A DNA stretch of 64,000 nt from Parasediminibacterium sp051861445 (GTDB lineage Bacteria > Bacteroidota > Bacteroidia > Chitinophagales > Chitinophagaceae): the NCBI GenBank assembly GCA_051861445.1, contig JBHYCS010000001.1:186001-250000 (forward strand). Reading direction: 5' to 3'. Below, piece by piece: positions 8,070-17,183 of the stretch. The notes below the pieces were generated by a model. The model was not told the origin of the DNA, searched no databases, and was given only the letters and a program-made list of their open reading frames with translations. Position numbers and translations under genes: made by a program. Each line of letters begins with the position of its first letter. The stretch's first letter is position 1.

Positions 8070-8921
8070 ATGAAAGAAAAATTAGTTAAAAGAATTGCCA
8101 TTAAATATTACAAAACCAAATTTAGAAGTTTAGCTATACTTTCTCCGAAAATAGCGGCAGAAAGTGCTTTTCAATTGTTTTGTAAACCTTATAGTGGCAA
8201 ACCTAAACGTATTGAACCAAGTATTTTTAAAAAAGCAGATGTCATTCAAATTAAAGTAAATGGAATAACGGTAAGAGGTTGGCATTGGAAAACCAATGAA
8301 GCCAATTCAAAAAATATTTTAATTGCTCATGGATTTGATAGTTTCAGCTATCGTTTTGAAAAATACGTTCAACCGCTTTTAACAAAAGGTTATAATGTTT
8401 TGGCTTTTGATGCTCCAGGTCATGGCATTAGTGAAGGCAAAACTTTACATTCATTACAATATAAAGAAGTAATGATTGCTATTCATAAACAATTGGGACC
8501 ACTTTCAGCCATAATGGGTCATTCAATGGGTGGATTGGCTGCTTCTTTAGCTGCTGAAGAAATAAAAACAATAGAAAAATTGGTTTTAATTGCACCTGCT
8601 GTAGAAATTACAAGAGCTATTCAGTATTTTACACATTATGTTGGTTTGAGTAATCCAGTAAAAGAGGCATTTAATAATTATATTTTAGATGTAGCTCAAA
8701 AACCAATTAGCTATTTTGATGTTGGTAGAGCTATTGAGTATTTATCAACTTCTATTTTGTGGTTACATGATAAAGAAGATAAAATTTGTCCTTACATAGA
8801 TGTTGTTCCTGTTCAAAGAAAACAACTTTCACATATTCAATTTTATATCACCAAAGGATTAGGGCACAGTAAAATTTACAGAGAACAAACAAGCCTAAAA
8901 GCAATTATCGATTTTTTATAA
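8070..8921 (+). CDS. Alpha/beta hydrolase
   Basis: 283-residue cytoplasmic hydrolase of the alpha/beta fold. The nucleophile elbow is GHSMGG near residue 152, the oxyanion region is AHGFDSFSYRF, and AFDAPGHGIS is the typical strand and turn before it. The catalytic acid is probably Asp in LHDKEDKICPY, and the histidine is in GLGHSKIYRE near the C-terminus. The substrate is unknown; the class includes esterases and lipases. It is divergent from the DUF2520 gene by 15 bp. A bidirectional terminator closes it. Confidence 0.82.
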   Translation: MKEKLVKRIAIKYYKTKFRSLAILSPKIAAESAFQLFCKPYSGKPKRIEPSIFKKADVIQIKVNGITVRGWHWKTNEANSKNILIAHGFDSFSYRFEKYVQPLLTKGYNVLAFDAPGHGISEGKTLHSLQYKEVMIAIHKQLGPLSAIMGHSMGGLAASLAAEEIKTIEKLVLIAPAVEITRAIQYFTHYVGLSNPVKEAFNNYILDVAQKPISYFDVGRAIEYLSTSILWLHDKEDKICPYIDVVPVQRKQLSHIQFYITKGLGHSKIYREQTSLKAIIDFL

Positions 8922-8948
8922 TCAAATTTTGACTACAAGTTATAAAAA

Positions 8949-8981
8949 GAAGAGGCTATACAAGCTGTACAGCCTCTTTAA
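8949..8981. terminator. Bidirectional terminator between convergent genes
   Basis: AGAGGCT pairs with AGCCTCT, with an inner TACA/TGTA extension, flanked by A and T runs on both sides. It lies between the hydrolase and the 9009-9428 gene. Confidence 0.75.
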
Positions 8982-9008
8982 AACAAAAAAACAACCAAAA
9001 CAACTATT

Positions 9009-9428
9009 TTAAAATCTTGCACCTATTACAATATTAACACCTCTTCTAGGTGGAGGAGGTGGAGCAATTACTACAACATCTGATCTTCTTCTTGTTCGTC
9101 CATATTTGTGGCAATGATCACTGTTATTTCTCCAAATAGGTTCATTTTCATCACAGTAAACGGTGTATCTATCATCTTGTAAGTAAATGTTTCTTGGCAA
9201 AACATCTACAGAAACCCAAACTCCATTTCTGGGATAAAAATAATTTCTATTAATTGGATTGTAATACACATTTGCCGATGGATAAAAATAATAAGCTATT
9301 TGTTGGGGTTGATGGTAATGCTGGTGATAATGTCTATTATTTGCTCTTGACCAACGTGGCTGTGCAGATACTTCTGTTAGTATAAATCCGATGGTGAGAG
9401 CTAGCGAAATAGGAATAACTTTTTTCAT
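9009..9428 (-). CDS. Secreted His/Tyr-rich hypothetical protein
   Basis: 139-residue exported protein of no family I recognise. Residues 1-22 are a signal peptide ending EVSA-Q. The mature part begins with HYHQHYHQPQQ and continues with aromatic-rich text (YYFYPSANVYYN, NYFYPRNGVWVSV), and has a Cys pair in YTVYCDENE and SDHCHKYG. It ends with APPPPPRRGVNIVIGARF, whose alternating residues and final Phe resemble an outer-membrane strand end. The His cluster could bind metal, but this is inference. It is convergent with the hydrolase. Confidence 0.6.
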   Translation of the reverse strand: MKKVIPISLALTIGFILTEVSAQPRWSRANNRHYHQHYHQPQQIAYYFYPSANVYYNPINRNYFYPRNGVWVSVDVLPRNIYLQDDRYTVYCDENEPIWRNNSDHCHKYGRTRRRSDVVVIAPPPPPRRGVNIVIGARF

Positions 9429-9696
9429 GGTATTCAGTTTTTATTATCAATTATCATTCTAACTCCGTGCCAAAATTTAATTCAAAACAACATGCTTTTT
9501 TTTGAACATATTTTGTTGTTTAAAGGTTTAAAGTAATATTGCAGAAATCAAACACCCAAAATTTGAAATTATAAGTTGATAAAAAACTCGTTTTCATAAC
9601 AAGAAAAAAACAACTAAATCAGCATTGTTGGTGTTTGTAAAATTGAATTGTTTAGACTAAATATATAGGTAGTAACATTAATTTACAATCAAGCAA

Positions 9697-12246
9697 ATGA
9701 GTAAGAATTTATTAATAGTAGAGAGCCCTGCAAAGGCAAAAACCATAGAAAAAATCTTGGGTAGCGACTTTGATGTGCGTAGCTGTTATGGTCATATTCG
9801 TGACTTGGAGAAAGATGATATGGGTATTGATTTAAATAATAATTATCTACCAAGATATAAAGTGCCAGATGATAAATTAAAAGTTGTAAGCGAATTAAAA
9901 AGTTTAGCTAAAAAATCGAAAGAAGTTTGGTTAGCATCGGATGAGGATAGAGAAGGTGAAAGTATTAGTTGGCATTTAGCAGAAGTTTTGGGCTTAGATC
10001 CAAAATCTACAAAACGTATTGTTTTTCATGAAATTACAGCACCAGCAATTAAAAAAGCAGTTTCAAATCCTCGTTTAATTAACATGGATTTAGTAAACGC
10101 TCAACAAGCAAGACGTGTGTTAGATAGATTAGTAGGTTTTGAATTGAGCCCTGTTTTATGGAAAAAAGTACAACCAAGTTTAAGTGCAGGTCGTGTACAA
10201 AGCGTTGCTGTTCGGTTAATTGTAGATAGAGAAAGAGAAATTAATCATTTTGTCAGTGAAAGTAGTTATAAAGCCGAGGCATTATTTGCAGCCGTTGATA
10301 TTCATCAAAAGCCTGTAACCTTTAAAGCAGAAGGGCCCACTAAAATGGCCACAATACAGCAAGCACAGCTATTTTTAAATAGCTGTATTAATGCAAATTA
10401 TACCGTTGCAGATATTGAAGTAAAACCTGCAAAAAGAACACCAGCAGCACCTTTTACAACTTCTACCCTTCAGCAAGAAGCGTCTAGAAAATTAGGTTAT
10501 AGTGTAAGTAAAACCATGCTGATAGCACAAAAGCTGTACGAAAGTGGTAAAATTACGTACATGCGTACAGATAGTTTTAACTTAAGTGATACAGCTTTGG
10601 CAGACATTAGCAAAGAAATAAATACTGCTTTTGGTAGTCAATATCATCAACCTAGAAAATTTAAAAATAAAAACGAAAGTGCTCAAGAAGCTCATGAAGC
10701 CATCAGACCAACATACATGAGCAACCATACTATTGCTGATGATGAAGGAAAAAGATTGTACGAACTTATTTGGAAAAGAACTATAGCTAGCCAAATGAGT
10801 GATGCTGCTTTTGAAAAAACTATTGCCAAAATAAATATTAGCACCAATAAAGAACAATTAACAGCAACAGGAGAAGTTTTAAAATTTGATGGATTTTTAA
10901 AAGTTTATTTAGAAGGAAGAGACGAAGAGGATGAGGAAGATACAGAGGGAATGTTGCCTCCACTAACTATTGGAAAAGTGTTGGATTTTAAAGAAATGAC
11001 GGCTACTGAAAAATTTACACGTCCAAATGCAAGATACACGGAAGCTTCATTGGTAAAGAAAATGGAAGAATTAGGTATTGGTCGTCCATCTACGTATGCA
11101 CCTACTATTTCAACCATAATTAAGAGAAATTATGTTGAAAAAAGAGATAAAGACGGTATTAAAAGACAGGTAAATATTTTACGATTAACCCCAAATAACC
11201 AAATAGAAAAGGAAATTGTAATGGAAAACACAGGAGCTGAAAAAGCCAAGTTGTTTCCTACAGATTTAGGCATGGTGGTTACAGATTTTTTAAAGCAACA
11301 TTTTAATAAAGTAATGGATTTTAGTTTTACCGCTAAAATTGAACAAGAGTTTGATGAAATAGCAGAAGGTAAAATTAAATGGAGCAACATGATTGATGGT
11401 TTTTACAAACCATTTCATTTAAATATAGAAAATACACTTGAAACAGCTGAAAGAGCAAAAGGCGAAAGAGAATTAGGAATTGATGAAGCTTCCAGCAAAA
11501 AAATTATAGCAAGAATGGGGCGTTATGGGCCAATGGTACAAATTGGCGAAACAACAGCTGATGAAAAACCACGATTTGCAAAACTAAAAGCCAATCAAAG
11601 TATCGAAACAATTACGGTTGAAGAAGCAATGCAACTTTTTCAATTACCAAAAAGTATTGGTGAATATGAAGGTGAAGAATTAATTGTAAATGCAGGAAGA
11701 TTTGGCCCTTATGTAAAATTTAAAGATCAGTTTGTTTCTTTACCCAAAAATGAAGATCCATTAGAAATAACCATTGAAAGAGCTATTGAATTAATTCAAC
11801 AAAAAAATGCGGCAGATGCTGCAATTGGTTATTATGAAGAAAAACCTGTGACAAAAGGCAAAGGACGATTTGGTCCGTTTATTAAATGGGACGATTTATA
11901 CATTAATATTCCTAAAGGCTACAATTTCGATGCTTTAACACAAGCAAACATTGAAGAATTAATTGAAAAGAAATTAGAGAAAGAAGCGAATAGATTTATA
12001 CAACAATGGCCAGCTGAAAAAATAACAATCGAAAATGGACGATGGGGTGCTTTTATACGTTATGGTAAAAAAATGCTCAAGTTGCTTAATAAACCTCAGG
12101 GAGGAAAATATACACCTGAAGAAGCTGCTACCATTGCTTTAGAAGATGTTAAAAAAATGATTGAAGAACAAGTGCCAGGTGCATTTAGTAAAAAAACGCC
12201 TGCAAAAAAAGTAGCAAGCAAAAAGGCGGCATCTAAGAAGAAATAG
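9697..12246 (+). CDS. topA: DNA topoisomerase I (type IA)
   Basis: 849-residue type IA topoisomerase that relaxes negatively supercoiled DNA. The Toprim domain opens at LLIVESPAKAKTIEKIL and contains the acidic LASDEDREGES motif. The active-site tyrosine is Tyr288 in ITYMRTDSFNLS. GRPSTYAP marks the conserved domain end near residue 465. The C-terminal region has repeated GRFGPYVKF, GRFGPFIKW and GRWGAFIRY units (topoisomerase C-terminal repeats) and no four-cysteine zinc fingers. It ends in a Lys/Ala-rich tail. The gene is alone, with a terminator 20 bp after its stop. Confidence 0.97.
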   Translation: MSKNLLIVESPAKAKTIEKILGSDFDVRSCYGHIRDLEKDDMGIDLNNNYLPRYKVPDDKLKVVSELKSLAKKSKEVWLASDEDREGESISWHLAEVLGLDPKSTKRIVFHEITAPAIKKAVSNPRLINMDLVNAQQARRVLDRLVGFELSPVLWKKVQPSLSAGRVQSVAVRLIVDREREINHFVSESSYKAEALFAAVDIHQKPVTFKAEGPTKMATIQQAQLFLNSCINANYTVADIEVKPAKRTPAAPFTTSTLQQEASRKLGYSVSKTMLIAQKLYESGKITYMRTDSFNLSDTALADISKEINTAFGSQYHQPRKFKNKNESAQEAHEAIRPTYMSNHTIADDEGKRLYELIWKRTIASQMSDAAFEKTIAKINISTNKEQLTATGEVLKFDGFLKVYLEGRDEEDEEDTEGMLPPLTIGKVLDFKEMTATEKFTRPNARYTEASLVKKMEELGIGRPSTYAPTISTIIKRNYVEKRDKDGIKRQVNILRLTPNNQIEKEIVMENTGAEKAKLFPTDLGMVVTDFLKQHFNKVMDFSFTAKIEQEFDEIAEGKIKWSNMIDGFYKPFHLNIENTLETAERAKGERELGIDEASSKKIIARMGRYGPMVQIGETTADEKPRFAKLKANQSIETITVEEAMQLFQLPKSIGEYEGEELIVNAGRFGPYVKFKDQFVSLPKNEDPLEITIERAIELIQQKNAADAAIGYYEEKPVTKGKGRFGPFIKWDDLYINIPKGYNFDALTQANIEELIEKKLEKEANRFIQQWPAEKITIENGRWGAFIRYGKKMLKLLNKPQGGKYTPEEAATIALEDVKKMIEEQVPGAFSKKTPAKKVASKKAASKKK

Positions 12247-12265
12247 TCTTGCAATTAACAATTTT

Positions 12266-12300
12266 AAAAAAGCTATTAATGTTTTGTTAATAGCTTTTTT
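12266..12300 (+). terminator. Intrinsic terminator after topA
   Basis: AAAAAGCTATTAA pairs with TTAATAGCTTTTT, followed by T residues. Confidence 0.8.
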
Positions 12301-12387
12301 ATTGAAAAACATTTTGTAATAATTTTCAGGTTTATCTCACTAATCTCATAATCTTAAAATAGAAATTTTTTTAAGAACCGATACCTT

Positions 12388-12395
12388 TATTTTTG
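12388..12395 (+). promoter_or_regulatory. -7 promoter element (TATTTTTG) for lepB
   Basis: TATTTTTG fits TAnnTTTG and lies 20 bp before the lepB ATG. Confidence 0.5.
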
Positions 12396-12414
12396 CCACT
12401 CTTAAAATTGTAAT

Positions 12415-13953
12415 ATGGGCATTTCTCTTTTTATTATTGGAATCATTGGTTGGCATGTAGGCATGTACGGCATGTTTAAAAAAGCCGGTTTAAATCCAAT
12501 TTTTGCATTCGTACCTTTTTATAATACTTGGTTAATTGTTGAAAAAACAGCGATTAAAAAACATTGGTTTTGGTTACAATTAATACCAATTGCAGGTCAA
12601 TTTATTACAATATGGATTACCATCATTTTTGTCATGCACTTTAAAAGATTTAATGTAATTCACCATAGTTTGGTTGTATTCTTACCTTTTATATACTTCC
12701 CTTATATAGGATTTAACAAAGAAGATAAATGGTTTGGAGCTGAAGCCGTAAAAAACTATAAAAAATCTACAGGTAGAGAATGGATTGATGCTGGCGTTTT
12801 TGCAGTAGTAGCTGCTACCATTATTAGAACATTTGTTTTTGAAGCCTACGTTATTCCAACAGGTAGTATGGAGCGTACATTATTAATCAACGATTTCTTA
12901 TTTGTTAGTAAAGTAAGCTACGGTCCTCGTATTCCTATTACTCCACTTTCATTTCCATTTGTTCACAACACAATGCCATTGTCGGTTACAACACCATCTT
13001 ATATAAAAAGTGTGCAATTACCTTATAAGCGTTTACCAGGTTATACTGATGTTAAAAGAAATGATGTTGTTGTATTTAATTTCCCAGCTGGTGATACCAT
13101 TATTAATTTACCTGACTTTGGTAGTAAAGTTACTTATTACGAAGTTTTAAGAAGAGATTTTAAGGGAAATAGATTGGCTTTAGAAGCTCAATATCCTATA
13201 ATTGTACATCCTTTCGACAAAACGGATAATTATATCAAAAGATGTGTTGGTGTTGGTGGCGATATTTTAACCATGAAAAAAGGAGTATTATTTATCAATA
13301 ATCAACCTGCATTTACAGCTCCTGAAATGCAAACCGATTATGAATTATCACTTAATAAAGCTTTTGATACAGAATTTCTAGAAAATGAATTGGGAATTGA
13401 TATTACTATAGATGAAGAAAGAAATGTACGATATAATAAAGAAGGCGATTATCAAGAAACCGAAGGTGCTCATTTATTTTGTATGCTTAATTTAACAAAA
13501 GCCAATTATGAAAAAGTTAAAAAGCAGCCAAATGTTTTGTCTATCAAACCTATTTTAGAAACTGATGCTGTAGACGCTGAAATGTTTCCGAATGATACAA
13601 TAAACTATAAATGGAATAGAGACAATTTTGGACCTTTACCAATTCCAAAAGCAAATGATGTAATTACGTTAACTCCACAAAACATTAGTTTATACAGACG
13701 TTTAATTACCAATTATGAGAAAAATACATTGGAAGAAGCAAATGGAAATTTTATAATTAATGGCGTTGCTACTAATAAATACACTGTTAAAAACAACTAT
13801 TATTGGATGATGGGAGATAATAGACACCGTAGTCAAGATAGCAGATATTGGGGGTTTGTTCCTGAAACACATGTTGTTGGTAAAGCATCAATGGTTTGGT
13901 TTAGTTGGAATCATGGTCCAAGATGGAAACGTATATTTAGTTTTATAAAATAA
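12415..13953 (+). CDS. lepB: Signal peptidase I
   Basis: 512-residue inner-membrane signal peptidase that removes signal peptides from exported proteins. The N-terminal 100 residues hold two or three hydrophobic segments typical of the Bacteroidota form. The catalytic dyad is Ser151 in IPTGSMERTLL and Lys275 in YIKRCVGVGGD. The closing box YYWMMGDNRHRSQDSRYWG and the GKASMVWFSW segment are intact. The protein is much longer than E. coli LepB (324 residues) because of a large insert between the Lys box and GDNR box, common in Bacteroidota. It has its own promoter and terminator. Confidence 0.95.
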   Translation: MGISLFIIGIIGWHVGMYGMFKKAGLNPIFAFVPFYNTWLIVEKTAIKKHWFWLQLIPIAGQFITIWITIIFVMHFKRFNVIHHSLVVFLPFIYFPYIGFNKEDKWFGAEAVKNYKKSTGREWIDAGVFAVVAATIIRTFVFEAYVIPTGSMERTLLINDFLFVSKVSYGPRIPITPLSFPFVHNTMPLSVTTPSYIKSVQLPYKRLPGYTDVKRNDVVVFNFPAGDTIINLPDFGSKVTYYEVLRRDFKGNRLALEAQYPIIVHPFDKTDNYIKRCVGVGGDILTMKKGVLFINNQPAFTAPEMQTDYELSLNKAFDTEFLENELGIDITIDEERNVRYNKEGDYQETEGAHLFCMLNLTKANYEKVKKQPNVLSIKPILETDAVDAEMFPNDTINYKWNRDNFGPLPIPKANDVITLTPQNISLYRRLITNYEKNTLEEANGNFIINGVATNKYTVKNNYYWMMGDNRHRSQDSRYWGFVPETHVVGKASMVWFSWNHGPRWKRIFSFIK

Positions 13954-13981
13954 TTTCTTATCTTTCCTCTTACAAAAGGAT

Positions 13982-14018
13982 AAAAATCCTCACAGCTAAA
14001 AGTTGTGAGGATTTTTTA
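13982..14018 (+). terminator. Intrinsic terminator after lepB
   Basis: AAAAATCCTCACA pairs with TGTGAGGATTTTT across a short loop, then T residues. Confidence 0.85.
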
Positions 14019-14062
14019 TCTACTAACTTTTTTATCCTACAAACGTTTTAAATAGAAAGGAT

Positions 14063-14548
14063 ATGATTATAGAAAAATACAATTTTGAATTTGAAGTCTA
14101 CGATACCATTGACGAGCTTACAACAGCCGATGCAGACTTATTAAAACATGCTAGAAAAATTACCGAAATAGCTTATGCACCTTATTCAAATTTTAAAGTA
14201 GGTGCTTCTGCCCTATTACAAAATGGTGAAATTGTACATGGCACTAATCAAGAAAACGCTAGCTATCCTATAGGAATTTGTGCTGAAAGAGTTTTATTAG
14301 CTTCTGCTGCAATGTTATTTCCAAATGAACCCATTCAAACAATGGCAATTAGTTACAATAGTGTAAACGGAGTAAGTAATAAACCTGTTTCACCATGTGG
14401 CATGTGTAGACAAAGTTTAGCCGAATTTGAGCAAAGAACAAAACATCCTATTCGACTTATTTTATCTGGATTAGAAGGTAAAATAATGGTTGTAAAACGC
14501 TCTTCAATGCTATTGCCGTTTGGCTTTTCTGGAGAAGACATGCAATAG
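14063..14548 (+). CDS. cdd: Cytidine deaminase
   Basis: 161-residue cytidine deaminase of the homotetrameric type, converting cytidine and deoxycytidine to uridine forms in pyrimidine salvage. Zinc ligands and catalytic residue are visible: Cys73 and Glu75 in IGICAERV, and Cys112 and Cys115 in SPCGMCRQ. NQENASYP is the substrate-binding motif. About 25 additional residues precede the usual start of the domain. The gene is preceded by the lepB terminator and converges with the acetyltransferase gene, 8 bp away. Confidence 0.93.
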   Translation: MIIEKYNFEFEVYDTIDELTTADADLLKHARKITEIAYAPYSNFKVGASALLQNGEIVHGTNQENASYPIGICAERVLLASAAMLFPNEPIQTMAISYNSVNGVSNKPVSPCGMCRQSLAEFEQRTKHPIRLILSGLEGKIMVVKRSSMLLPFGFSGEDMQ

Positions 14549-14556
14549 TTCTCTGC

Positions 14557-15165
14557 TTACATATTATTTATTTTATGAAGAAGATTTTGCTTTACATGAC
14601 CATGCCATTCATCTCGTAAAATGCTTAAAATAATACTATCTCTTCTTCCATTTGGATGAATGGGTAAATGGCTGCGTAAAACGCCTTCAACCGTACATCC
14701 AATGCTTTTCATTGCGGCAATACTTTTTACATTATTGTTATCTGCTCTAAACTCTACTCTTTCTATTTCTAAGGTTTCAAATGCAAATTGTAAAAGCAAA
14801 AATTTACATCGTTTATTCAATCCTGTTCCTTGAAAATTTTTTCCATACCAAGTATAGCCTAATTGTAGCGTTTTAAATGCCAATTGAATATCATAAAATC
14901 TAGTGCAGCCGGCAAATTGTTTGGTTTGCTTATCAAATACAACAAAAGTGTACATATTTCCTGCATTTCTTCCTTCAATTGCTTGATGTATGTATTTCAA
15001 AAAATTTTCTTCTCCGTCCATTGGCACTAAACTATATTTCCAAATATCGGGTTCATTTAATGCAAAATGCAGCAATTCTTTGCTGTTTTCTAGGGTTAAA
15101 GGTTGCAGTAAAACGCAGTTATCTTCCAATATATACGGCTTTGTAAAATCTAATTGTTCTACCAT
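14557..15165 (-). CDS. GNAT family N-acetyltransferase (RimJ/RimL-like)
   Basis: 202-residue acetyltransferase of the RimJ/RimL type. The acetyl-CoA-binding segment is visible as LGYTWYGKNFQGTGLNKRCK, followed by ETLEIERVEFRADNNNVKSIAAMKSIG, the conserved helix-turn of this subfamily. Members acetylate protein N-termini or small molecules; the substrate here is unknown. It is divergent from glmS and convergent with cdd. Confidence 0.85.
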   Translation of the reverse strand: MVEQLDFTKPYILEDNCVLLQPLTLENSKELLHFALNEPDIWKYSLVPMDGEENFLKYIHQAIEGRNAGNMYTFVVFDKQTKQFAGCTRFYDIQLAFKTLQLGYTWYGKNFQGTGLNKRCKFLLLQFAFETLEIERVEFRADNNNVKSIAAMKSIGCTVEGVLRSHLPIHPNGRRDSIILSILRDEWHGHVKQNLLHKINNM

Positions 15166-15175
15166 TTGTTACCTA

Positions 15176-15183
15176 TATTTTTG
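15176..15183 (+). promoter_or_regulatory. -7 promoter element (TATTTTTG) for glmS
   Basis: TATTTTTG fits TAnnTTTG and lies in the 84 bp gap between the divergent acetyltransferase and glmS genes, 67 bp before the glmS ATG. Confidence 0.45.
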
Positions 15184-15249
15184 TAACAATACTACTTAAA
15201 AAATAGTGTAAAAATCCAATTTCATTTTTCAATAACTAATAATAAAATT

Positions 15250-17088
15250 ATGTGTGGAATAGTTGGCTATACAGGTTCTAGAGAAGCTTATCCCGTTGTA
15301 ATTAAAGGCTTAAAAAGATTAGAATATCGTGGTTATGATAGTAGTGGAGTTGCTTTAATAAATGAGGGAAAATTAAGCGTTTATAAGAAAAAAGGTAAGG
15401 TAACTGAATTAGAAGATAGTGTGGTTGATAAAAACTTACATAGCAATGTAGGAATTGGGCATACAAGATGGGCCACTCATGGTGAACCAAGCGATAGAAA
15501 TGCACATCCTCATACAAGCAATAATGGCGAATTTGCTATGATTCATAATGGAATTATTGAAAATTATGTTTCTATCAAAAACGATTTATTAAAAAAAGGC
15601 TATAAGTTTAGCAGTGATACAGACACAGAAGTATTGCTCAATTTTATTGAAGATATTAAAACACACAACGATTGTACGCTTGAACAAGCTTTACGAATTG
15701 CATTAAAAAGAGTAGTTGGTGCATATTGTATTTTATTAATCGATCAAAACGATCCAGAAACTATTATTGCTGCCAGAAAAGGTAGCCCTTTGGTTATTGG
15801 CATTGGAAAAGGTGAACATTTTTTAGCAAGCGATGCCTCTCCTATTATTGAATATACCAAAGAAGTGGTGTATGTAAACGATTATGAAATTGCTATTGTA
15901 AGGCCAGATGAATTGATTTTAAAGAATTTAGGAAACGAAAAACAAACGCCATTTATTACACAATTAGACATGGAATTGGCTGCCATTGAAAAAGGTGGCT
16001 ACGAACATTTTATGTTGAAAGAAATTAATGAGCAAGCAGAAACTATTTACGACTGTTTAAGAGGCAGATTACAAATACACAATAATCAAATTAATTTAAG
16101 TGGTATTGAAAACAATATTGAGATTTTAAAAAACGCTCCGAGAATTGTAATGGTTGCTTGTGGTACAAGTTGGCATGCTGGTTTAGTAGCTGAATATTTG
16201 TTTGAAGAATTATGTAGAATACCTGTTGAAGTTGAATATGCTAGTGAATTTAGATATAGAAATCCAATCATCAATAAAGGCGATATTATTATTGCTATTT
16301 CTCAAAGTGGTGAAACTGCTGATACTTTGGTTGCACTAGAAAATGCAAAAGAAAAAGGAGCTTTCATTTTTGGTGTTGTAAATGTAGTTGGCAGCAGTAT
16401 TGCTCGTTTAAGTCATGCAGGTGCGTATACACATAGTGGTCATGAAATTGGTGTAGCAAGTACAAAAGCGTTTACAGGTCAATTAGCTGTACTTTCAATG
16501 ATGGCGTTTAAAATTGCGTTTGCAAAAGGAACCATCTCTGAAAGCAGGTATGTTGAATTAATGAAAGAATTAGCCGCCATTCCAGAAAAAGTAAAAGAAA
16601 TTCTTAAAGACACAACACATATACAAGCAATTGCTCAAAAGTATAAAGATGCTACCGACTTTTTATTTTTAGGCAGAGGCTATAATTTTCCTGTTGCACT
16701 AGAAGGTGCATTAAAGCTAAAAGAAGTAAGCTATATTCATGCAGAGGGCTATCCAGCAGCTGAGATGAAACATGGACCTATTGCCTTAGTAGATGAGCAT
16801 TTACCTGTTGTTTTTGTTGCCACAAAAGATAGATACTACGATAAAATTGTAAGCAATGTTCAAGAAATTAAAGCAAGAAAAGGTAAAGTAATTGCAGTGG
16901 CTACTTTAAATGATAACGTAATACCAGCAATGGCAGATGATACAATGTACGTGCCTGATGCAGATGAAGTTATTGCACCACTTTTAAGTGTTATTCCTTT
17001 ACAGTTATTAAGCTACTATGTTGGAATTGCAAAAGGTTTTGATGTAGATAAACCTAGAAATTTAGCCAAAAGTGTAACGGTTGAATAG
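15250..17088 (+). CDS. glmS: Glutamine--fructose-6-phosphate aminotransferase (isomerizing)
   Basis: 612-residue GlmS, which makes glucosamine-6-phosphate from fructose-6-phosphate and glutamine, the first step to UDP-GlcNAc for peptidoglycan and LPS. The amidotransferase domain starts at MCGIVGYTG with Cys2 as nucleophile; GHTRWATHG and MIHNGIIENY follow. Two SIS domains cover about residues 280-600, with ACGTSWHAG and SQSGETADT in the first. The C-terminus DKPRNLAKSVTVE is the conserved end carrying the catalytic loop. No glmS ribozyme-like leader is apparent in the short upstream region. Confidence 0.97.
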   Translation: MCGIVGYTGSREAYPVVIKGLKRLEYRGYDSSGVALINEGKLSVYKKKGKVTELEDSVVDKNLHSNVGIGHTRWATHGEPSDRNAHPHTSNNGEFAMIHNGIIENYVSIKNDLLKKGYKFSSDTDTEVLLNFIEDIKTHNDCTLEQALRIALKRVVGAYCILLIDQNDPETIIAARKGSPLVIGIGKGEHFLASDASPIIEYTKEVVYVNDYEIAIVRPDELILKNLGNEKQTPFITQLDMELAAIEKGGYEHFMLKEINEQAETIYDCLRGRLQIHNNQINLSGIENNIEILKNAPRIVMVACGTSWHAGLVAEYLFEELCRIPVEVEYASEFRYRNPIINKGDIIIAISQSGETADTLVALENAKEKGAFIFGVVNVVGSSIARLSHAGAYTHSGHEIGVASTKAFTGQLAVLSMMAFKIAFAKGTISESRYVELMKELAAIPEKVKEILKDTTHIQAIAQKYKDATDFLFLGRGYNFPVALEGALKLKEVSYIHAEGYPAAEMKHGPIALVDEHLPVVFVATKDRYYDKIVSNVQEIKARKGKVIAVATLNDNVIPAMADDTMYVPDADEVIAPLLSVIPLQLLSYYVGIAKGFDVDKPRNLAKSVTVE

Positions 17089-17183
17089 TGTATCTAAAGC
17101 ATTTATTCAATCTTTTTTAAATTCTATGAAACAAGAAAAATGCATTTTGCTTTAGCAAAATACAATTCGTAACACGCTACTTC